The notes beneath the pieces were generated by a model. The model had not been told where the DNA came from. It did not search any database and worked only from the letters and a program-made list of their open reading frames with translations. DNA of 64,000 nt from Candidatus Melainabacteria bacterium (GTDB taxonomy: Bacteria; Cyanobacteriota; Vampirovibrionia; Gastranaerophilales; Gastranaerophilaceae): assembly GCA_003258795.1 (NCBI GenBank), contig QHMH01000009.1, forward strand, positions 49,547-113,546. Direction: 5' to 3'. This document shows, piece by piece, positions 25,939-36,303 of this stretch. Both the position numbers and the translations under genes were made by a program. Position 1 is the first letter of the stretch, and each line of letters starts with the position of its first letter.

Positions 25939-27107
25939 TTTCCACTCCTTATCTTAAGTAGCAATGGAGTTGATATTATAACAAATGCTACAAAATACGT
26001 TGCGTAAAATAAGTGTGTTTTGTCAACAAAAAACACAGTAGAAAGCAACATAATAGCACTCATAAGCCTTGCTATGAAAGAGTTTACTGAGTTAAACAAT
26101 GCTCTGTTTTCAGATTGTATAAGAGAATTTAATCTGCTTACATGTATTATCAAGAATAACAATTGGACTCCGATTGCAAAGCACAAGAAAATTAGCAATA
26201 AAATATCCATTTTAGAGCCTGACAGAATCTTGAATATTGCTAAAAACCCTCCAACAAAAAACAAGTAAACAACTACCGCAAGAACTTTTATATTTATTCT
26301 CGAAGAAAACTTCGCCGCAATAGATACGGTTAATGCCCTCGTAAAATGATTTGCAAAAGAAACAAACCCAAAAACAGCAACAGGCAGATTAACAAGTACC
26401 ATCAAAGGTTGCAAAGACGTTGCAAAAAATAACGATGTCGCCATTAAAATTCCGGAGAATAAAACATAAAATTTTAACCTCTCATCTTGAAACAACGACC
26501 TAATCACATATATAATTTCTTTAAAACTTTTTCCCTGTTTTTTTACCGCATCAACTCGAGGTAAAAAAGACAATAGAAAAATACAAATTAAAATTGCCAC
26601 AATCTCAGCCAAAATAACATTTTTAATCCCAATCTTCATATAAAGATAAGTTCCTAAGATCATCGCAATAGAAGTCGATAAGGAAAGATAAAAATTTATA
26701 CCTCCAAAATAGCCAGACATATTTTTTTCCTTGCCTTTAGATACAAGGTATTCGTACAAATATGTTGAATTTGAGGTATCTAAAAAAACCTTCGATATTG
26801 CTAAAACTATTTCCCCCAATAGAACAATAAAATATCCTTCAAAAAAATACCAAAGCAATAAATTAAAAAGAAGTAAGAAAACAGACGTCATAAGCATTGA
26901 TTTTCGAGAAAAGAAATCCGCCATAAAACCAATAGGAAGCTCTGTTAAAATTGCCGTTAAATAAAATATTCCCTGAAAAAAGAAAAATTCTCCCGCCCAA
27001 AGTCCGTTTGCCTTATAGAATAAAAGCATTATCGGAGATAGAAAAACTAACCCCTTAAAAAAGAAGGCAAGATTTAACAAAATAATATTTCTATCAACCT
27101 TATTCAA
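25935..27107 (-). CDS. MFS transporter
   Basis: 390 residues, about twelve membrane helices. The loop between helices 2 and 3 has the MFS signature form GFMADFFSRKSMLM. Similarity in style to permeases of the YfmO or multidrug type is only general and the substrate is unknown. Its stop overlaps the start of the GT8 gene, so the two are co-expressed. It starts eleven bases after the stop of the AICAR-transformylase-like gene, which may head the operon. Confidence 0.85.
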   Translation of the reverse strand: MNKVDRNIILLNLAFFFKGLVFLSPIMLLFYKANGLWAGEFFFFQGIFYLTAILTELPIGFMADFFSRKSMLMTSVFLLLFNLLLWYFFEGYFIVLLGEIVLAISKVFLDTSNSTYLYEYLVSKGKEKNMSGYFGGINFYLSLSTSIAMILGTYLYMKIGIKNVILAEIVAILICIFLLSFLPRVDAVKKQGKSFKEIIYVIRSLFQDERLKFYVLFSGILMATSLFFATSLQPLMVLVNLPVAVFGFVSFANHFTRALTVSIAAKFSSRINIKVLAVVVYLFFVGGFLAIFKILSGSKMDILLLIFLCFAIGVQLLFLIIHVSRLNSLIQSENRALFNSVNSFIARLMSAIMLLSTVFFVDKTHLFYATYFVAFVIISTPLLLKIRSGK

Positions 27108-27118
27108 TGCTCCATCCG

Positions 27119-28051
27119 TTAGTATTTTAAATGAGAAATTCCCGTTTCAATCATAACAGTATTGTATTTATCAACCGCAGAAATAATTGATTTTTCACCG
27201 TTTCCTGTTTGAATAATTAAAGAAATTCTGCCCTGAACTGCAGCGAATATACTATCAATTGCAGGAATAATACCGTCAGATGCAAGAATAGCATCTTTGG
27301 AATCATTACATGCATAATCTAAGGCTCTTTCTATTGCACAAACCCTGCAAGTGTTACCTTGAGAAATTGCAAGAGTTTTAAAATCTTTTGCGATTACAAC
27401 CGCCTCTGATTTTGCATGCTTAACGATTTTCCAAGCAAAAACTGCATCTTCAATTTCTTCCGCAGTTGGTTTTCTTTTCGAAACAACCTTGAAACTATCT
27501 TTATCAAGCTCTTTTCTATCCTGAGATTGTACCAAAATTCCAAAAGGTGTAACCTCGATTTCTACATTCTCAAGTTTTTTATATTCCTCTAAAGAGGTAT
27601 TTATTTTAACTATTTTTAAACCCTCAACCCCTCTTAAAATATCTAATGCTTTTGAAGAGAAATCAGGCGAGGCAACAATACAAAAACCCGCTTTCTTAAT
27701 TTGAGATGCTACTTTTTCATCAACAGTTTTAGAAAATGCGACCACACCATTAACAGAACTTATTGGATCACAGTCAAAAGCTTTCACATACGCATCTTCA
27801 ATATCTCTGCCCAACGCTACACCGCAAGGCATTGCAGCTTTCACAATAGTAACCGCACAAACATCATAAAATTCACTTGTAATATCAAGCGCAACCTTTA
27901 AATCTATAATCTCATTATATAAAAGCTCATCATCATCGCTCAAAACTTCGTAATCCAAAGGACTTTGAGCTTTATATATCTGTGCCGTTTGCTGACTGTT
28001 CAAGCCAAACGTCAAATCTTTTTCCTTCTCCAATTTAAAATCTGATAACAT
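27119..28051 (-). CDS. Stand-alone AICAR-transformylase-like protein (PurH C-terminal domain), divergent
   Basis: 310 residues, aligning by eye along the formyltransferase domain of PurH without the N-terminal IMP cyclohydrolase domain. Matching landmarks: LTFGLNSQQTAQIY (RYGENPHQ in PurH), IVKAAMPCGVALG (VKHANPCGVA), DPISSVNGVVAFSK (DPxSAFGGIIAFN), KRKPTAEEIEDAVFAWKIVK, and ASDGIIPAIDSI (SDAFFPF). Several active-site positions differ; most striking, the catalytic Lys-His pair is Lys71-Ala72. PurH makes FAICAR in purine synthesis, but this protein may be inactive or have another reaction. A full-length purH elsewhere is expected if purines are made. Confidence 0.8.
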   Translation of the reverse strand: MLSDFKLEKEKDLTFGLNSQQTAQIYKAQSPLDYEVLSDDDELLYNEIIDLKVALDITSEFYDVCAVTIVKAAMPCGVALGRDIEDAYVKAFDCDPISSVNGVVAFSKTVDEKVASQIKKAGFCIVASPDFSSKALDILRGVEGLKIVKINTSLEEYKKLENVEIEVTPFGILVQSQDRKELDKDSFKVVSKRKPTAEEIEDAVFAWKIVKHAKSEAVVIAKDFKTLAISQGNTCRVCAIERALDYACNDSKDAILASDGIIPAIDSIFAAVQGRISLIIQTGNGEKSIISAVDKYNTVMIETGISHLKY

Positions 28052-28197
28052 TTTCTAATCTCCCTTAAATTAAGTTAGCATAATATTAACAAAAAGAAAA
28101 CATGTATTTGAAAAAATTATTTTTTATGCAACAATTGATTTATAGGCTATATAGTAGCAAAAGTTGTAGTAGTTAAAATATAAAAGGAAGAAAAGAA

Positions 28198-30303
28198 ATG
28201 GGAAGACAAACTCCGTTGGAAAAAACCAGAAACATCGGTATTGCCGCTCACATTGATGCGGGTAAAACGACAACTACCGAAAGAATATTGTTTTATACGG
28301 GTAAAACTCACAAAATCGGTGAAGTACACGATGGTGCAGCAGTAACCGACTTTATGGATCAAGAACGTGAAAGAGGTATCACAATCCAATCCGCTGCCGT
28401 TACAGCATATTGGAAAGGACACCAATTAAATATTATCGACACCCCAGGGCACGTTGACTTTACAGTTGAAGTAGAACGTTCATTGCGTGTATTGGACGGT
28501 GAAGTTGCTGTATTCTGTGCAGTTGGTGGTGTTCAATCACAATCAGAAACAGTTTGGAGACAAGCTAACAGATATGAAGTTCCTCGTCTTGTATTCGTTA
28601 ACAAAATGGATAGAACAGGGGCTGATTTCTACCGTGTATTAAACCAAATCAGAGATAGATTGAGAGCTAACGCTTACGCAATTCAATTGCCTATCGGCGC
28701 TGAAGACAAAATGCAAGGTATTATTGACCTTGTTGAAATGAAAGCTGAAATTTACAGAGATGATTTGGGTAAACAAATCGATATTTTCCCTGTTGCTGAA
28801 TGTGATGAAATTCCTCAAGAACTTAAAGATAAAGCAGCTCAATACAGAGAAGAATTGGTAGAAGCTGTCGCATCAGAAGATGATGTTTTGATGGAAAAAT
28901 ATTGTGAAGATCCTGAATCAATTACTATTCCAGAACTTAAAGCAGTTTTAAGACGTGCAGTTTGTGAAAACAAAATTGTTCCTGTATGTTGTGGTACAGC
29001 ATTCAAGAACAAAGGTGTTCAAATGCTTTTGGATGCAGTAGTAGATTACTTGCCATCTCCACTTGATGTTAAAGCTATCGAAGGTGAACTTGAAGACGGA
29101 ACAAAAACTGAAAGAAAATCTTCAGAAGACGAACCATTTGCTGCATTAGCATTTAAAGTTATGACAGACCCATTTGTTGGACGTTTAACATTTATGCGTG
29201 TTTATTCTGGTAAACTTGCTTCTGGCTCTTACGTCTTGAACGCATCTACTGGAAAGAAAGAACGTATCTCAAGATTAGTTCAAATGTACGCTGATCAAAG
29301 AAACGAAATTTCAGAAGTTTACGCTGGTGACATTTGTGCGGCTGTTGGTTTGAAAGAAACTACAACTGGTGATACTTTGTGTGATGAAAAAGCTCCAATC
29401 GTATTAGAAAAAATGGTATTCCCAACTCCAGTTATCTCTGTTGCTATTGAACCAAAAACAAAAGCTGACCAAGAAAAAATGGGTATCGCTCTTCAAAAAC
29501 TTGCTGAAGAAGATCCATCATTCCAAGTTAAAACTGATCAAGAAACAGGTCAAACAATCATTTCTGGTATGGGCGAACTTCACCTTGACATCATCGTTGA
29601 CCGTTTGCTTCGTGAATTCAAAGTTGATGCTAACGTAGGTAAACCTCAAGTTGCTTATCGTGAAACAATCAGAGGAAATGCAGATCAAGAATCTAAATTC
29701 CAAAGACAATCAGGTGGTAAAGGTCAATACGGACACGTTAAAATCAGAATTTCTCCAGCAGAAGAAAATGCAGGATTTGTATTTGAAAACAAAATCGTCG
29801 GTGGTGCTATTCCTAAAGAATTTATCGAACCTGCAAGAAAAGGTATGGAAGAAGCACTTGAAGGCGGTATCATTGCTGGATTCCCTATGATTGACGTTAA
29901 GGTTGAACTATACGATGGTTCTTACCACGAAGTTGACTCATCTGAAATGGCGTTTAAAATCGCTGGTTCAATGGCAATCAAAGAAGGTACAAAGAAAGCA
30001 CAACCTTGCGTTCTTGAACCTATGATGAAGGTTGAAATTGAAATTCCTGATGAATATACTGGTAACATCATCGGCGACATTGCAAAACGTCGTGGTCGTG
30101 TTGAAGGTCAAGAAAACCAAGGAAATACTGGTAACGTTATCGTTAGAGCTACTGTTCCACTCGCTAACATGTTTGGTTACGCAACAGACTTGCGTTCTAA
30201 CACTCAAGGTAGAGGAACATTCTCTATGGAATTTAAATGCTATGAACAAGTTCCAAGAAACGTTGAAGAAGAAATCATTGCAAAATCTGGTTCTAAATCA
30301 TAG
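28198..30303 (+). CDS. fusA: Elongation factor G
   Basis: 701 residues, the translocation GTPase of protein synthesis. G1 motif AHIDAGKTTTTERI, G2 RGITIQSAA, G3 DTPGHVDF, G4 NKMD; domains II-V follow with normal length. The ribosome site AAAAGGAAG is strong and codon use is that of a highly expressed gene. It is alone here, not in the usual rpsL-rpsG-fusA-tuf operon, and is closed by a strong terminator. Confidence 0.98.
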   Translation: MGRQTPLEKTRNIGIAAHIDAGKTTTTERILFYTGKTHKIGEVHDGAAVTDFMDQERERGITIQSAAVTAYWKGHQLNIIDTPGHVDFTVEVERSLRVLDGEVAVFCAVGGVQSQSETVWRQANRYEVPRLVFVNKMDRTGADFYRVLNQIRDRLRANAYAIQLPIGAEDKMQGIIDLVEMKAEIYRDDLGKQIDIFPVAECDEIPQELKDKAAQYREELVEAVASEDDVLMEKYCEDPESITIPELKAVLRRAVCENKIVPVCCGTAFKNKGVQMLLDAVVDYLPSPLDVKAIEGELEDGTKTERKSSEDEPFAALAFKVMTDPFVGRLTFMRVYSGKLASGSYVLNASTGKKERISRLVQMYADQRNEISEVYAGDICAAVGLKETTTGDTLCDEKAPIVLEKMVFPTPVISVAIEPKTKADQEKMGIALQKLAEEDPSFQVKTDQETGQTIISGMGELHLDIIVDRLLREFKVDANVGKPQVAYRETIRGNADQESKFQRQSGGKGQYGHVKIRISPAEENAGFVFENKIVGGAIPKEFIEPARKGMEEALEGGIIAGFPMIDVKVELYDGSYHEVDSSEMAFKIAGSMAIKEGTKKAQPCVLEPMMKVEIEIPDEYTGNIIGDIAKRRGRVEGQENQGNTGNVIVRATVPLANMFGYATDLRSNTQGRGTFSMEFKCYEQVPRNVEEEIIAKSGSKS

Positions 30304-30319
30304 TTTGCAAGGAAAGTTT

Positions 30320-30357
30320 AAAGGGCGACTTTTTCAAAAAAGTCGCCCTTTATTTTT
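30320..30357. terminator. Terminator of fusA, probably bidirectional
   Basis: A 15-base-pair stem AAAGGGCGACTTTTT / AAAAAGTCGCCCTTT is followed by ATTTTTTCT on the plus strand. The convergent gene ends 24 bases beyond, so the same hairpin may stop it too. Confidence 0.9.
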
Positions 30358-30380
30358 TCTAATTTTTTATGCAAAATTTT

Positions 30381-33341
30381 TTATTTAATCTTTATTTGAT
30401 TTAATCTGCAAAAAGATTCTAACGCTGATGATGCATTCAACACAGCCTTCATAAGATTTTCATTCTTTAATTCTTTTGCAATTGTCATAGCTTTTTTGTA
30501 CATTTTGAAAGAATTCATTGCATAATTTTCTGTCGCATCAGTTTTTGCTAACGCAAGATCTTGTAAATATTTTCCATAAAGTAGATATAAACTTGCTAAT
30601 AGAATTTGCATTTCAAATTTTCTTGCAAACATTACAGCCTTTTCAATATTGATTTTTGCACCCTCGTAATCTCCTTTGATTATTTCAGCTTCTGCAATAA
30701 TCTTATTGTAAAGTACAATAAACAAATAATTGTTTATTTTTGGATTTTTAGCGACATCAAGAGCCTTTTGTGCAACGCTCAATGCCTTGTCTGGACCGTC
30801 TGTTTGTAAACTTACTTCTGCAATTAAATACCATGTTAACAAAGCACCTATGGCGTTCTTTTCTTTTGAAAAATATGCTATTTGTTCACTATAAATTTCA
30901 AGTGCCTGTTTAGATTTTTGATTTTCCTTTAAAAATTTACCAAGCATTGTTTTTAAAATATTTTTTGTAAAATCATCTCCGATATTGTTCGCATACATTA
31001 CAACCTTAAATAATTCTTCATTCAAGTTTTCGTAATTTTTTGCAATCAACTTGTTAAAGATTTTAACCATATTCCACTGAGATATGATTTCAGGATTTAA
31101 CAAATTAACGTCATCAATTTGTACAATTTCGTTCAAAATTTCTTGTGACGATTGAATATCCCCTCTTAAAGTGTTCATCATCGCAAGTGCAAGTTTTGTT
31201 TTGCAAATAAGATTTTCATCCTCAATTCCATTTCTGTCAAACAGCTCAAACAAAATTGAAATAACTTCAAACGCTCTGTTATTACCCTGAAAAATCAAAG
31301 CATTTGCAAGTACAAGATATGTCTTTAACCAAGTCTTGCAAAGCATCTTTTTAGAGATAACTTTATGATTTTTTACATCAAGAAATTTTTCCAATACTGG
31401 TAGAACTTCATTATCTGCAATATTTATAAGCTCTCCACAGTTGCCTGTATTCAATAGTGCATTCAATTTCCTTGATTTTACCATTGCAATTTCAAGTTCA
31501 TTAGATATATCTATCTTTGAAACAATTGAGTCTACACACTCTACAACGCCAGAATAATTTCCAGTTTTTTTGCAACATTCCGTCATGTATGTCAAAAGAT
31601 CAATTGATTTTAAAGTAGTTGCATTTTCAAGGGCCGCTTGAAGATAAGACATAGCCTCACTTGGGTTTATCCTTGTTAATAATTTGCCCAATTTTTCTGA
31701 AATATTTAAAATCAAAAGCTCTTTATTCGGAATATCAATCCTCTTCAATATATCCATACATTGTTTTTGAGAAACAATATAAAGATTTAAATCTCCGATA
31801 TATGAGGAAATTGCAATATTTTTAGTCCAATATTCAAAAGATTTTTCTGGTAAATCAAGGTTTTGTGTCATTATTGCAAGAATAGAGTTAGAAGATAGAA
31901 CATATTCAGACATCAATTCGCAAGTAAGAGAACATAGTTCATTATACCCCTCTCTCTTTTTGATAATTTCAAACAACTCACTCCATAATAACGTATTTTT
32001 AAACGCATACGTATTTTGGTTAACAGGCATTATATAATTGAGTTTTTGTAAATAATTTAGTGTTTCAACAAGAATAACCTCATCACCTTGGAATAAGTCG
32101 TTTATAATCGCAGGTGAAAAATTCAATCCCTGAATTGCAGCAAGACATAAAACCTTATATGCATTTGCATTTGCTTTCAAATACTCTAAACGCATTTCAA
32201 GAATTGTTTTCATATCAGATGGCAATTCTGATTCAAACGAATTTTCAACCTTCATATAATCATGCAACAAACCTACTAACTGCTCCATTATTGCAGGATT
32301 TCCTTTTGAAGCAAGGAACAGTTTGTTTTTAACACTTTGAGGACATTTTTCTTTTTCAAAACTTCTGTCTGTGAATATAGCTATCTGACCCTTATCAAGA
32401 GGCATCAACAAAACATCAAAGTAACTGTTTGGAGATACCATATCAGAATAAAAACAACCCAATGCCGGTTTTTTACCCTTGTAAGTGAGAAGGAATTTAA
32501 CTCTGTTGTCCTGTGAATACATTTCAAGAAGTCTTTTTAAAACTTCATATGACATTCCGTCAATCAAATCGAAGTTTTCAACAATTATAACAATACGATT
32601 TGTTTCTATAATCTTTCTAAATACCTTCAAAAGCATATTTATCGTTTTTTCTTTATTGATAAATATCTTTTCATAGAAATCCATTTTTTGAGGATAAAGA
32701 AGGTTTAGAAGGTCACAAACTTCGTCACTTGACAGATTTGAAAATTCGTTTGAGAAAAATTCTTGAGAATCCTTTATCAATTGTGTTGCATCTGCACAAA
32801 AAGAAGGAATGTTAAAACAATTTATCAATAAATTTTGAATATAGCCACAAGGACTTAATTGTGTAATATGTGAGCATTCTCCAGAAAGCCAAGTAATTTG
32901 ACCGTCAGTAAATTCATTTATAACTGATTTAACAACAATGCTCTTTCCAATACCTGTTTCACCTTGCAAAGATATAATTTTTTTATTTTGAGAATAAACA
33001 GCTTTTTGCAAAAGCTCTTTTGCCGCTTGTTGAGAGTAAGATTTTGTAAGATTAGCTGCCTCGAGTGAATTATCTTCTTCTACTCCGTCAATGTCTGTAT
33101 ACTCATCTTCACTCAATTGAAATATATATCCGCATTTTCTGCATTTCATTGCATCAGGCAAATTCACACTTTTACAAGAAGGACAGAATTTGATAAGCTC
33201 CGTATTGCAATTTATACAACGTACATTGTAAATGTGATTGTAGGAATGACAAGTTTTGCATATTGAACCCACACGAGCATTACAATGTTCGCATTTTAAT
33301 GAATTATCCGGTATTTCTTTTTTACATTTCGGGCAAATCAT
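30381..33341 (-). CDS. Zinc-ribbon STAND ATPase with TPR-like C-terminus
   Basis: 986 residues, cytosolic. Residues 1-72 carry six CxxC pairs forming three zinc ribbons (CPKC/CEHC, CKTC/CINC, CPSC/CRKC). A P-loop NTPase follows: Walker A GETGIGKS at 127-134 and a Walker B-like IVIIVENFDLID near 245. The rest is a long helical region with TPR-like repeats. The layout is that of signal-transduction ATPases (STAND/COG3899 type), often seen in front of cyclase or regulator domains, but no output domain is present here. It is the last gene of a three-gene minus-strand unit with a sigma-like protein and a TonB-like membrane protein. Confidence 0.82.
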   Translation of the reverse strand: MICPKCKKEIPDNSLKCEHCNARVGSICKTCHSYNHIYNVRCINCNTELIKFCPSCKSVNLPDAMKCRKCGYIFQLSEDEYTDIDGVEEDNSLEAANLTKSYSQQAAKELLQKAVYSQNKKIISLQGETGIGKSIVVKSVINEFTDGQITWLSGECSHITQLSPCGYIQNLLINCFNIPSFCADATQLIKDSQEFFSNEFSNLSSDEVCDLLNLLYPQKMDFYEKIFINKEKTINMLLKVFRKIIETNRIVIIVENFDLIDGMSYEVLKRLLEMYSQDNRVKFLLTYKGKKPALGCFYSDMVSPNSYFDVLLMPLDKGQIAIFTDRSFEKEKCPQSVKNKLFLASKGNPAIMEQLVGLLHDYMKVENSFESELPSDMKTILEMRLEYLKANANAYKVLCLAAIQGLNFSPAIINDLFQGDEVILVETLNYLQKLNYIMPVNQNTYAFKNTLLWSELFEIIKKREGYNELCSLTCELMSEYVLSSNSILAIMTQNLDLPEKSFEYWTKNIAISSYIGDLNLYIVSQKQCMDILKRIDIPNKELLILNISEKLGKLLTRINPSEAMSYLQAALENATTLKSIDLLTYMTECCKKTGNYSGVVECVDSIVSKIDISNELEIAMVKSRKLNALLNTGNCGELINIADNEVLPVLEKFLDVKNHKVISKKMLCKTWLKTYLVLANALIFQGNNRAFEVISILFELFDRNGIEDENLICKTKLALAMMNTLRGDIQSSQEILNEIVQIDDVNLLNPEIISQWNMVKIFNKLIAKNYENLNEELFKVVMYANNIGDDFTKNILKTMLGKFLKENQKSKQALEIYSEQIAYFSKEKNAIGALLTWYLIAEVSLQTDGPDKALSVAQKALDVAKNPKINNYLFIVLYNKIIAEAEIIKGDYEGAKINIEKAVMFARKFEMQILLASLYLLYGKYLQDLALAKTDATENYAMNSFKMYKKAMTIAKELKNENLMKAVLNASSALESFCRLNQIKIK

Positions 33342-33351
33342 TTATACTAAC

Positions 33352-33891
33352 CTACTCAAGACTTCCTTTAACTTTTTCCATTATTTCAAACAATCTTTTA
33401 GCAACTTCTTCTTTATCAATATTCAAGGCATCAGCAATTTGATTGAGTGTTTGACCTTTAATATATCGCAAGTTATAAATTTGTAAATATTCTTTTTGAG
33501 GATGTTCCGAATTAAAAACAGTAACAGAATCGTACAACTTTTGTAGAACATCTTTTTTGATAGAAACTTCTGGCAACCCAGCTTCATAGTCAAAATTAAA
33601 TTCAACCTTAACTTTTGCATACTCATTATCTGGAACTTCTGGTTCTTCTTCAAATACTGAATTTAAACGTTTATTGTCTTCAAGAACTTGAACTAAAGCC
33701 GCAGAAACAACTTTGTTTAAATATACTCTAACTGCATCAGTTCCATCAAGAGTTTTTAAAACAATAAGTCCTCTTTTGCAAGTTTCTTCAAAGAACTTAT
33801 CATATAAGTCTTCATTGCCTACATAACGTTTATCCGAAGTTATAATTTCTTTTATTAAATCTTTTTTTTCTTGTTCTAAATCAATATCCAT
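33352..33891 (-). CDS. Sigma-factor-like helix-turn-helix protein
   Basis: 179 residues. The N-terminal half has a helical region reminiscent of sigma region 2 (YDKFFEETCKRGL, then AVRVYLNKVVSAALVQVLED). A C-terminal helix-turn-helix of region 4 type reads NLRYIKGQTLNQIADALNID followed by a second helix. The pieces fit an ECF-like sigma factor but the match is weak and the linker is acidic. The ribosome site is poor (AGAAGAT). It lies 8 bases after the TonB-like gene and 10 before the STAND ATPase gene. It may be an actual sigma factor or a DNA-binding adaptor derived from one. Confidence 0.6.
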   Translation of the reverse strand: MDIDLEQEKKDLIKEIITSDKRYVGNEDLYDKFFEETCKRGLIVLKTLDGTDAVRVYLNKVVSAALVQVLEDNKRLNSVFEEEPEVPDNEYAKVKVEFNFDYEAGLPEVSIKKDVLQKLYDSVTVFNSEHPQKEYLQIYNLRYIKGQTLNQIADALNIDKEEVAKRLFEIMEKVKGSLE

Positions 33892-33899
33892 AATCTTCT

Positions 33900-36275
33900 C
33901 TAAAAATAAATTACTAAAGATGCTTCAGCAGGAGTATTGCCTAACTCTTCTGAAGGTACTTTTAAATATCTGAGGGTTTGCTGTACAGATTGTAATACAG
34001 TTTCATCGACCTTTTTAGACCCACTTGATAAAGCTATATTTGATGATACCAATGCTCCGGAAGAAGACAGCCTTAAATCAACTATAACCCTATCAGAATA
34101 AACAAAATCAGTTACAAGTAAGAGGTCATTTTGAAGATTTAATTTCAAGTTCTTACCTGCAATTTGTAGATATTCTCTAAATACATCGTTATATGCAAGG
34201 TTTTCAGGTATTTCCCAAGAGATACTTGAAATTTCAGCCCTGACTGGTTCAATTGATGTATTATTTCTCGTTTGAACATATTGTTCTGGTTCTTCTTCCG
34301 GAATTTGTTCTTTTGGTGCAGGAGCAACTGGAGCTGGAGTTTTATCAGCTGCCAACTTTATACCTGTCCAAGTTCCTAAAGCTATCAAAGATGTGAACAA
34401 GACACAAACTGCAGATGCTGCAAGTACAACTTTTCCTGTATTTTTGCTTGCCTTTCGAAGTCCATCGTTTGCTTGTTCTTCCTTTTCTGTAAATAAATAT
34501 TCCAGCGATGCATTTTTCTTCTCTTCGCCAACCGCTTTTTTAACAACTTTATTTAAATCAATTGGTGCAAGTTTTTTCAAAGGTTTTGGTGCAATTTCCG
34601 GAACATTTTGCATTATTTTTTCAATGTCAGTATTAACTTCTTCTGACTTTATCTCATTTTCTAATTCGTTTTCAAATACATCTTCAACTTCTTTTTCTGC
34701 ATTTATATTAGGAATTTCTAACTCATCTTTATTTTCTTGAGCTTCTTCTTTTGAAACATTTTCACTCTTATCATTTTCATCTTCTGCGTTATCTAATTGT
34801 AGAGTGTATTCGTAAGATATTTCATTTTTATGTTGAGGAATTTCATTATCTTCAATTTCTTCTAATGGTTTAAGAGCAGGAAGTGTTGGCAAAGCACCAA
34901 GAGAATCACTTACTGGTTCTTCATCCGCTACACTTTCGTCTTCACTATAATCAGAGAACAAATCTTCTAAATCGTCTTCTTTTTCACTGTCTTCATCGAC
35001 GAACTCAAGCTTTTCATTTTGAGGCATTTCAACTTCCTCTGTTGCCTCAACATCATCTTGTTCTTCACTTTGAGGTTCTGTTTTTTCAATTTCAATTTCT
35101 TGAGGTTCATCTTGTTCAATATCTTGATAGTTTTCAGTGTCTTCTTGCTCATCATTTTGAGGTATTTCTTCATCTTCAACAAGGTCATGCTCTTGTGGCG
35201 GATTTTCTTCCTCTACGATAGAATCTTCTTCATCTAAATTTTCTTCTTGATTGTCAGGATTTTCAGAAAGTTCTTCAATATTTTCTTGGTTTTCGTCTGT
35301 GCTGTCATCAATTTCAAGAGGTTCTGTATTTTCTTGATGTTCTGTTTCTCCAGAGAGATTATCAACAGCAACAATCTCTTCTGACACAACACCTAACCCT
35401 GCTGCCAAATCAGCAGCATTTTCAATAACCTCGTCAGCTTTTTTAACAGCTTCTTCAATAATATCATTAGATGTCTTTTCGATATCCTCATCACTTTGAG
35501 ATAAAACTTCTTCCAATGTTTCTTCTTCATCTTCGTTGTGAATATCCTGTGTTCCAACGATTCCTAAAAGTCCGTCGTTTTTCCAAATATCATCACTTGC
35601 GGTATTTCTTGCTATAAATTCAAAACCTTCAAACTCTGTAACTTTCTCTCTCAAGTCAATATCAGCATTCAGGGTTTGAAGTAATTTAGAGATATCTTTT
35701 TCACTTAATTTATTATCTATTAGTTCAATAAATGAAGATTCGACATTTTTTAGAGGTTTTTCTGTTTTCTTTTTAACGCTAACTGTATCAAATAATTTCT
35801 TAATATTTTCAATTTTTCTAATTTTATTTGGATTTACAAAATAATATTCGGCATTTTCTTGCGTTTTGTCGATATCATTTGGAATAAAGTATCCTAATAT
35901 CTCAGCATTTTCAAAGTTTTGAACATCCATTTTCAAAACGAGATATAAATGAGGTTCAATATTGTATAAAAAGTGACTTTTCGGAACAAAGATTAAATTT
36001 TCATCGAAAACTACTCTAATATCGATATGCAAATTTTTATAATATATATCAGCGATGTCTATTTTTTCACGTATAGAATTTATTGTATAGAGGCTATAAA
36101 TATTATTTGCTTTGACTTTTTTTTCATACAAAGTATTAACAACGATTCTTGCACCCAAAACATTCAAAAATGCCCTTTTTTGTACATTCAGATCTTTAAA
36201 TGTTGCAGAGGACATTTTAGCATCGTTTATATCTTCTTTATTTATTTTAATCTTTTTACTTCTAAATATCTTCAT
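33900..36275 (-). CDS. Acidic single-pass membrane protein with TonB-like C-terminus
   Basis: 791 residues. The N-terminal 230 residues form a soluble domain of unknown family. Residues about 235-600 are extremely rich in Glu and Asp with few hydrophobic residues and look disordered. One membrane helix (about 612-638, VVLAASAVCVLFTSLIALGT) follows. After a Pro/Glu-rich stretch, the last 100 residues resemble the TonB C-terminal domain (VIVDLRLSSSGALVSSNIAL, SSGSKKVDETVLQSVQQ). The N-terminus would be cytosolic and the TonB-like end periplasmic. It is first of a three-gene unit; no ExbB/ExbD gene is near. Confidence 0.72.
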   Translation of the reverse strand: MKIFRSKKIKINKEDINDAKMSSATFKDLNVQKRAFLNVLGARIVVNTLYEKKVKANNIYSLYTINSIREKIDIADIYYKNLHIDIRVVFDENLIFVPKSHFLYNIEPHLYLVLKMDVQNFENAEILGYFIPNDIDKTQENAEYYFVNPNKIRKIENIKKLFDTVSVKKKTEKPLKNVESSFIELIDNKLSEKDISKLLQTLNADIDLREKVTEFEGFEFIARNTASDDIWKNDGLLGIVGTQDIHNEDEEETLEEVLSQSDEDIEKTSNDIIEEAVKKADEVIENAADLAAGLGVVSEEIVAVDNLSGETEHQENTEPLEIDDSTDENQENIEELSENPDNQEENLDEEDSIVEEENPPQEHDLVEDEEIPQNDEQEDTENYQDIEQDEPQEIEIEKTEPQSEEQDDVEATEEVEMPQNEKLEFVDEDSEKEDDLEDLFSDYSEDESVADEEPVSDSLGALPTLPALKPLEEIEDNEIPQHKNEISYEYTLQLDNAEDENDKSENVSKEEAQENKDELEIPNINAEKEVEDVFENELENEIKSEEVNTDIEKIMQNVPEIAPKPLKKLAPIDLNKVVKKAVGEEKKNASLEYLFTEKEEQANDGLRKASKNTGKVVLAASAVCVLFTSLIALGTWTGIKLAADKTPAPVAPAPKEQIPEEEPEQYVQTRNNTSIEPVRAEISSISWEIPENLAYNDVFREYLQIAGKNLKLNLQNDLLLVTDFVYSDRVIVDLRLSSSGALVSSNIALSSGSKKVDETVLQSVQQTLRYLKVPSEELGNTPAEASLVIYF

Positions 36276-36303
36276 TTTTTTAGCGAAATACCTCTATAGA
36301 AAA

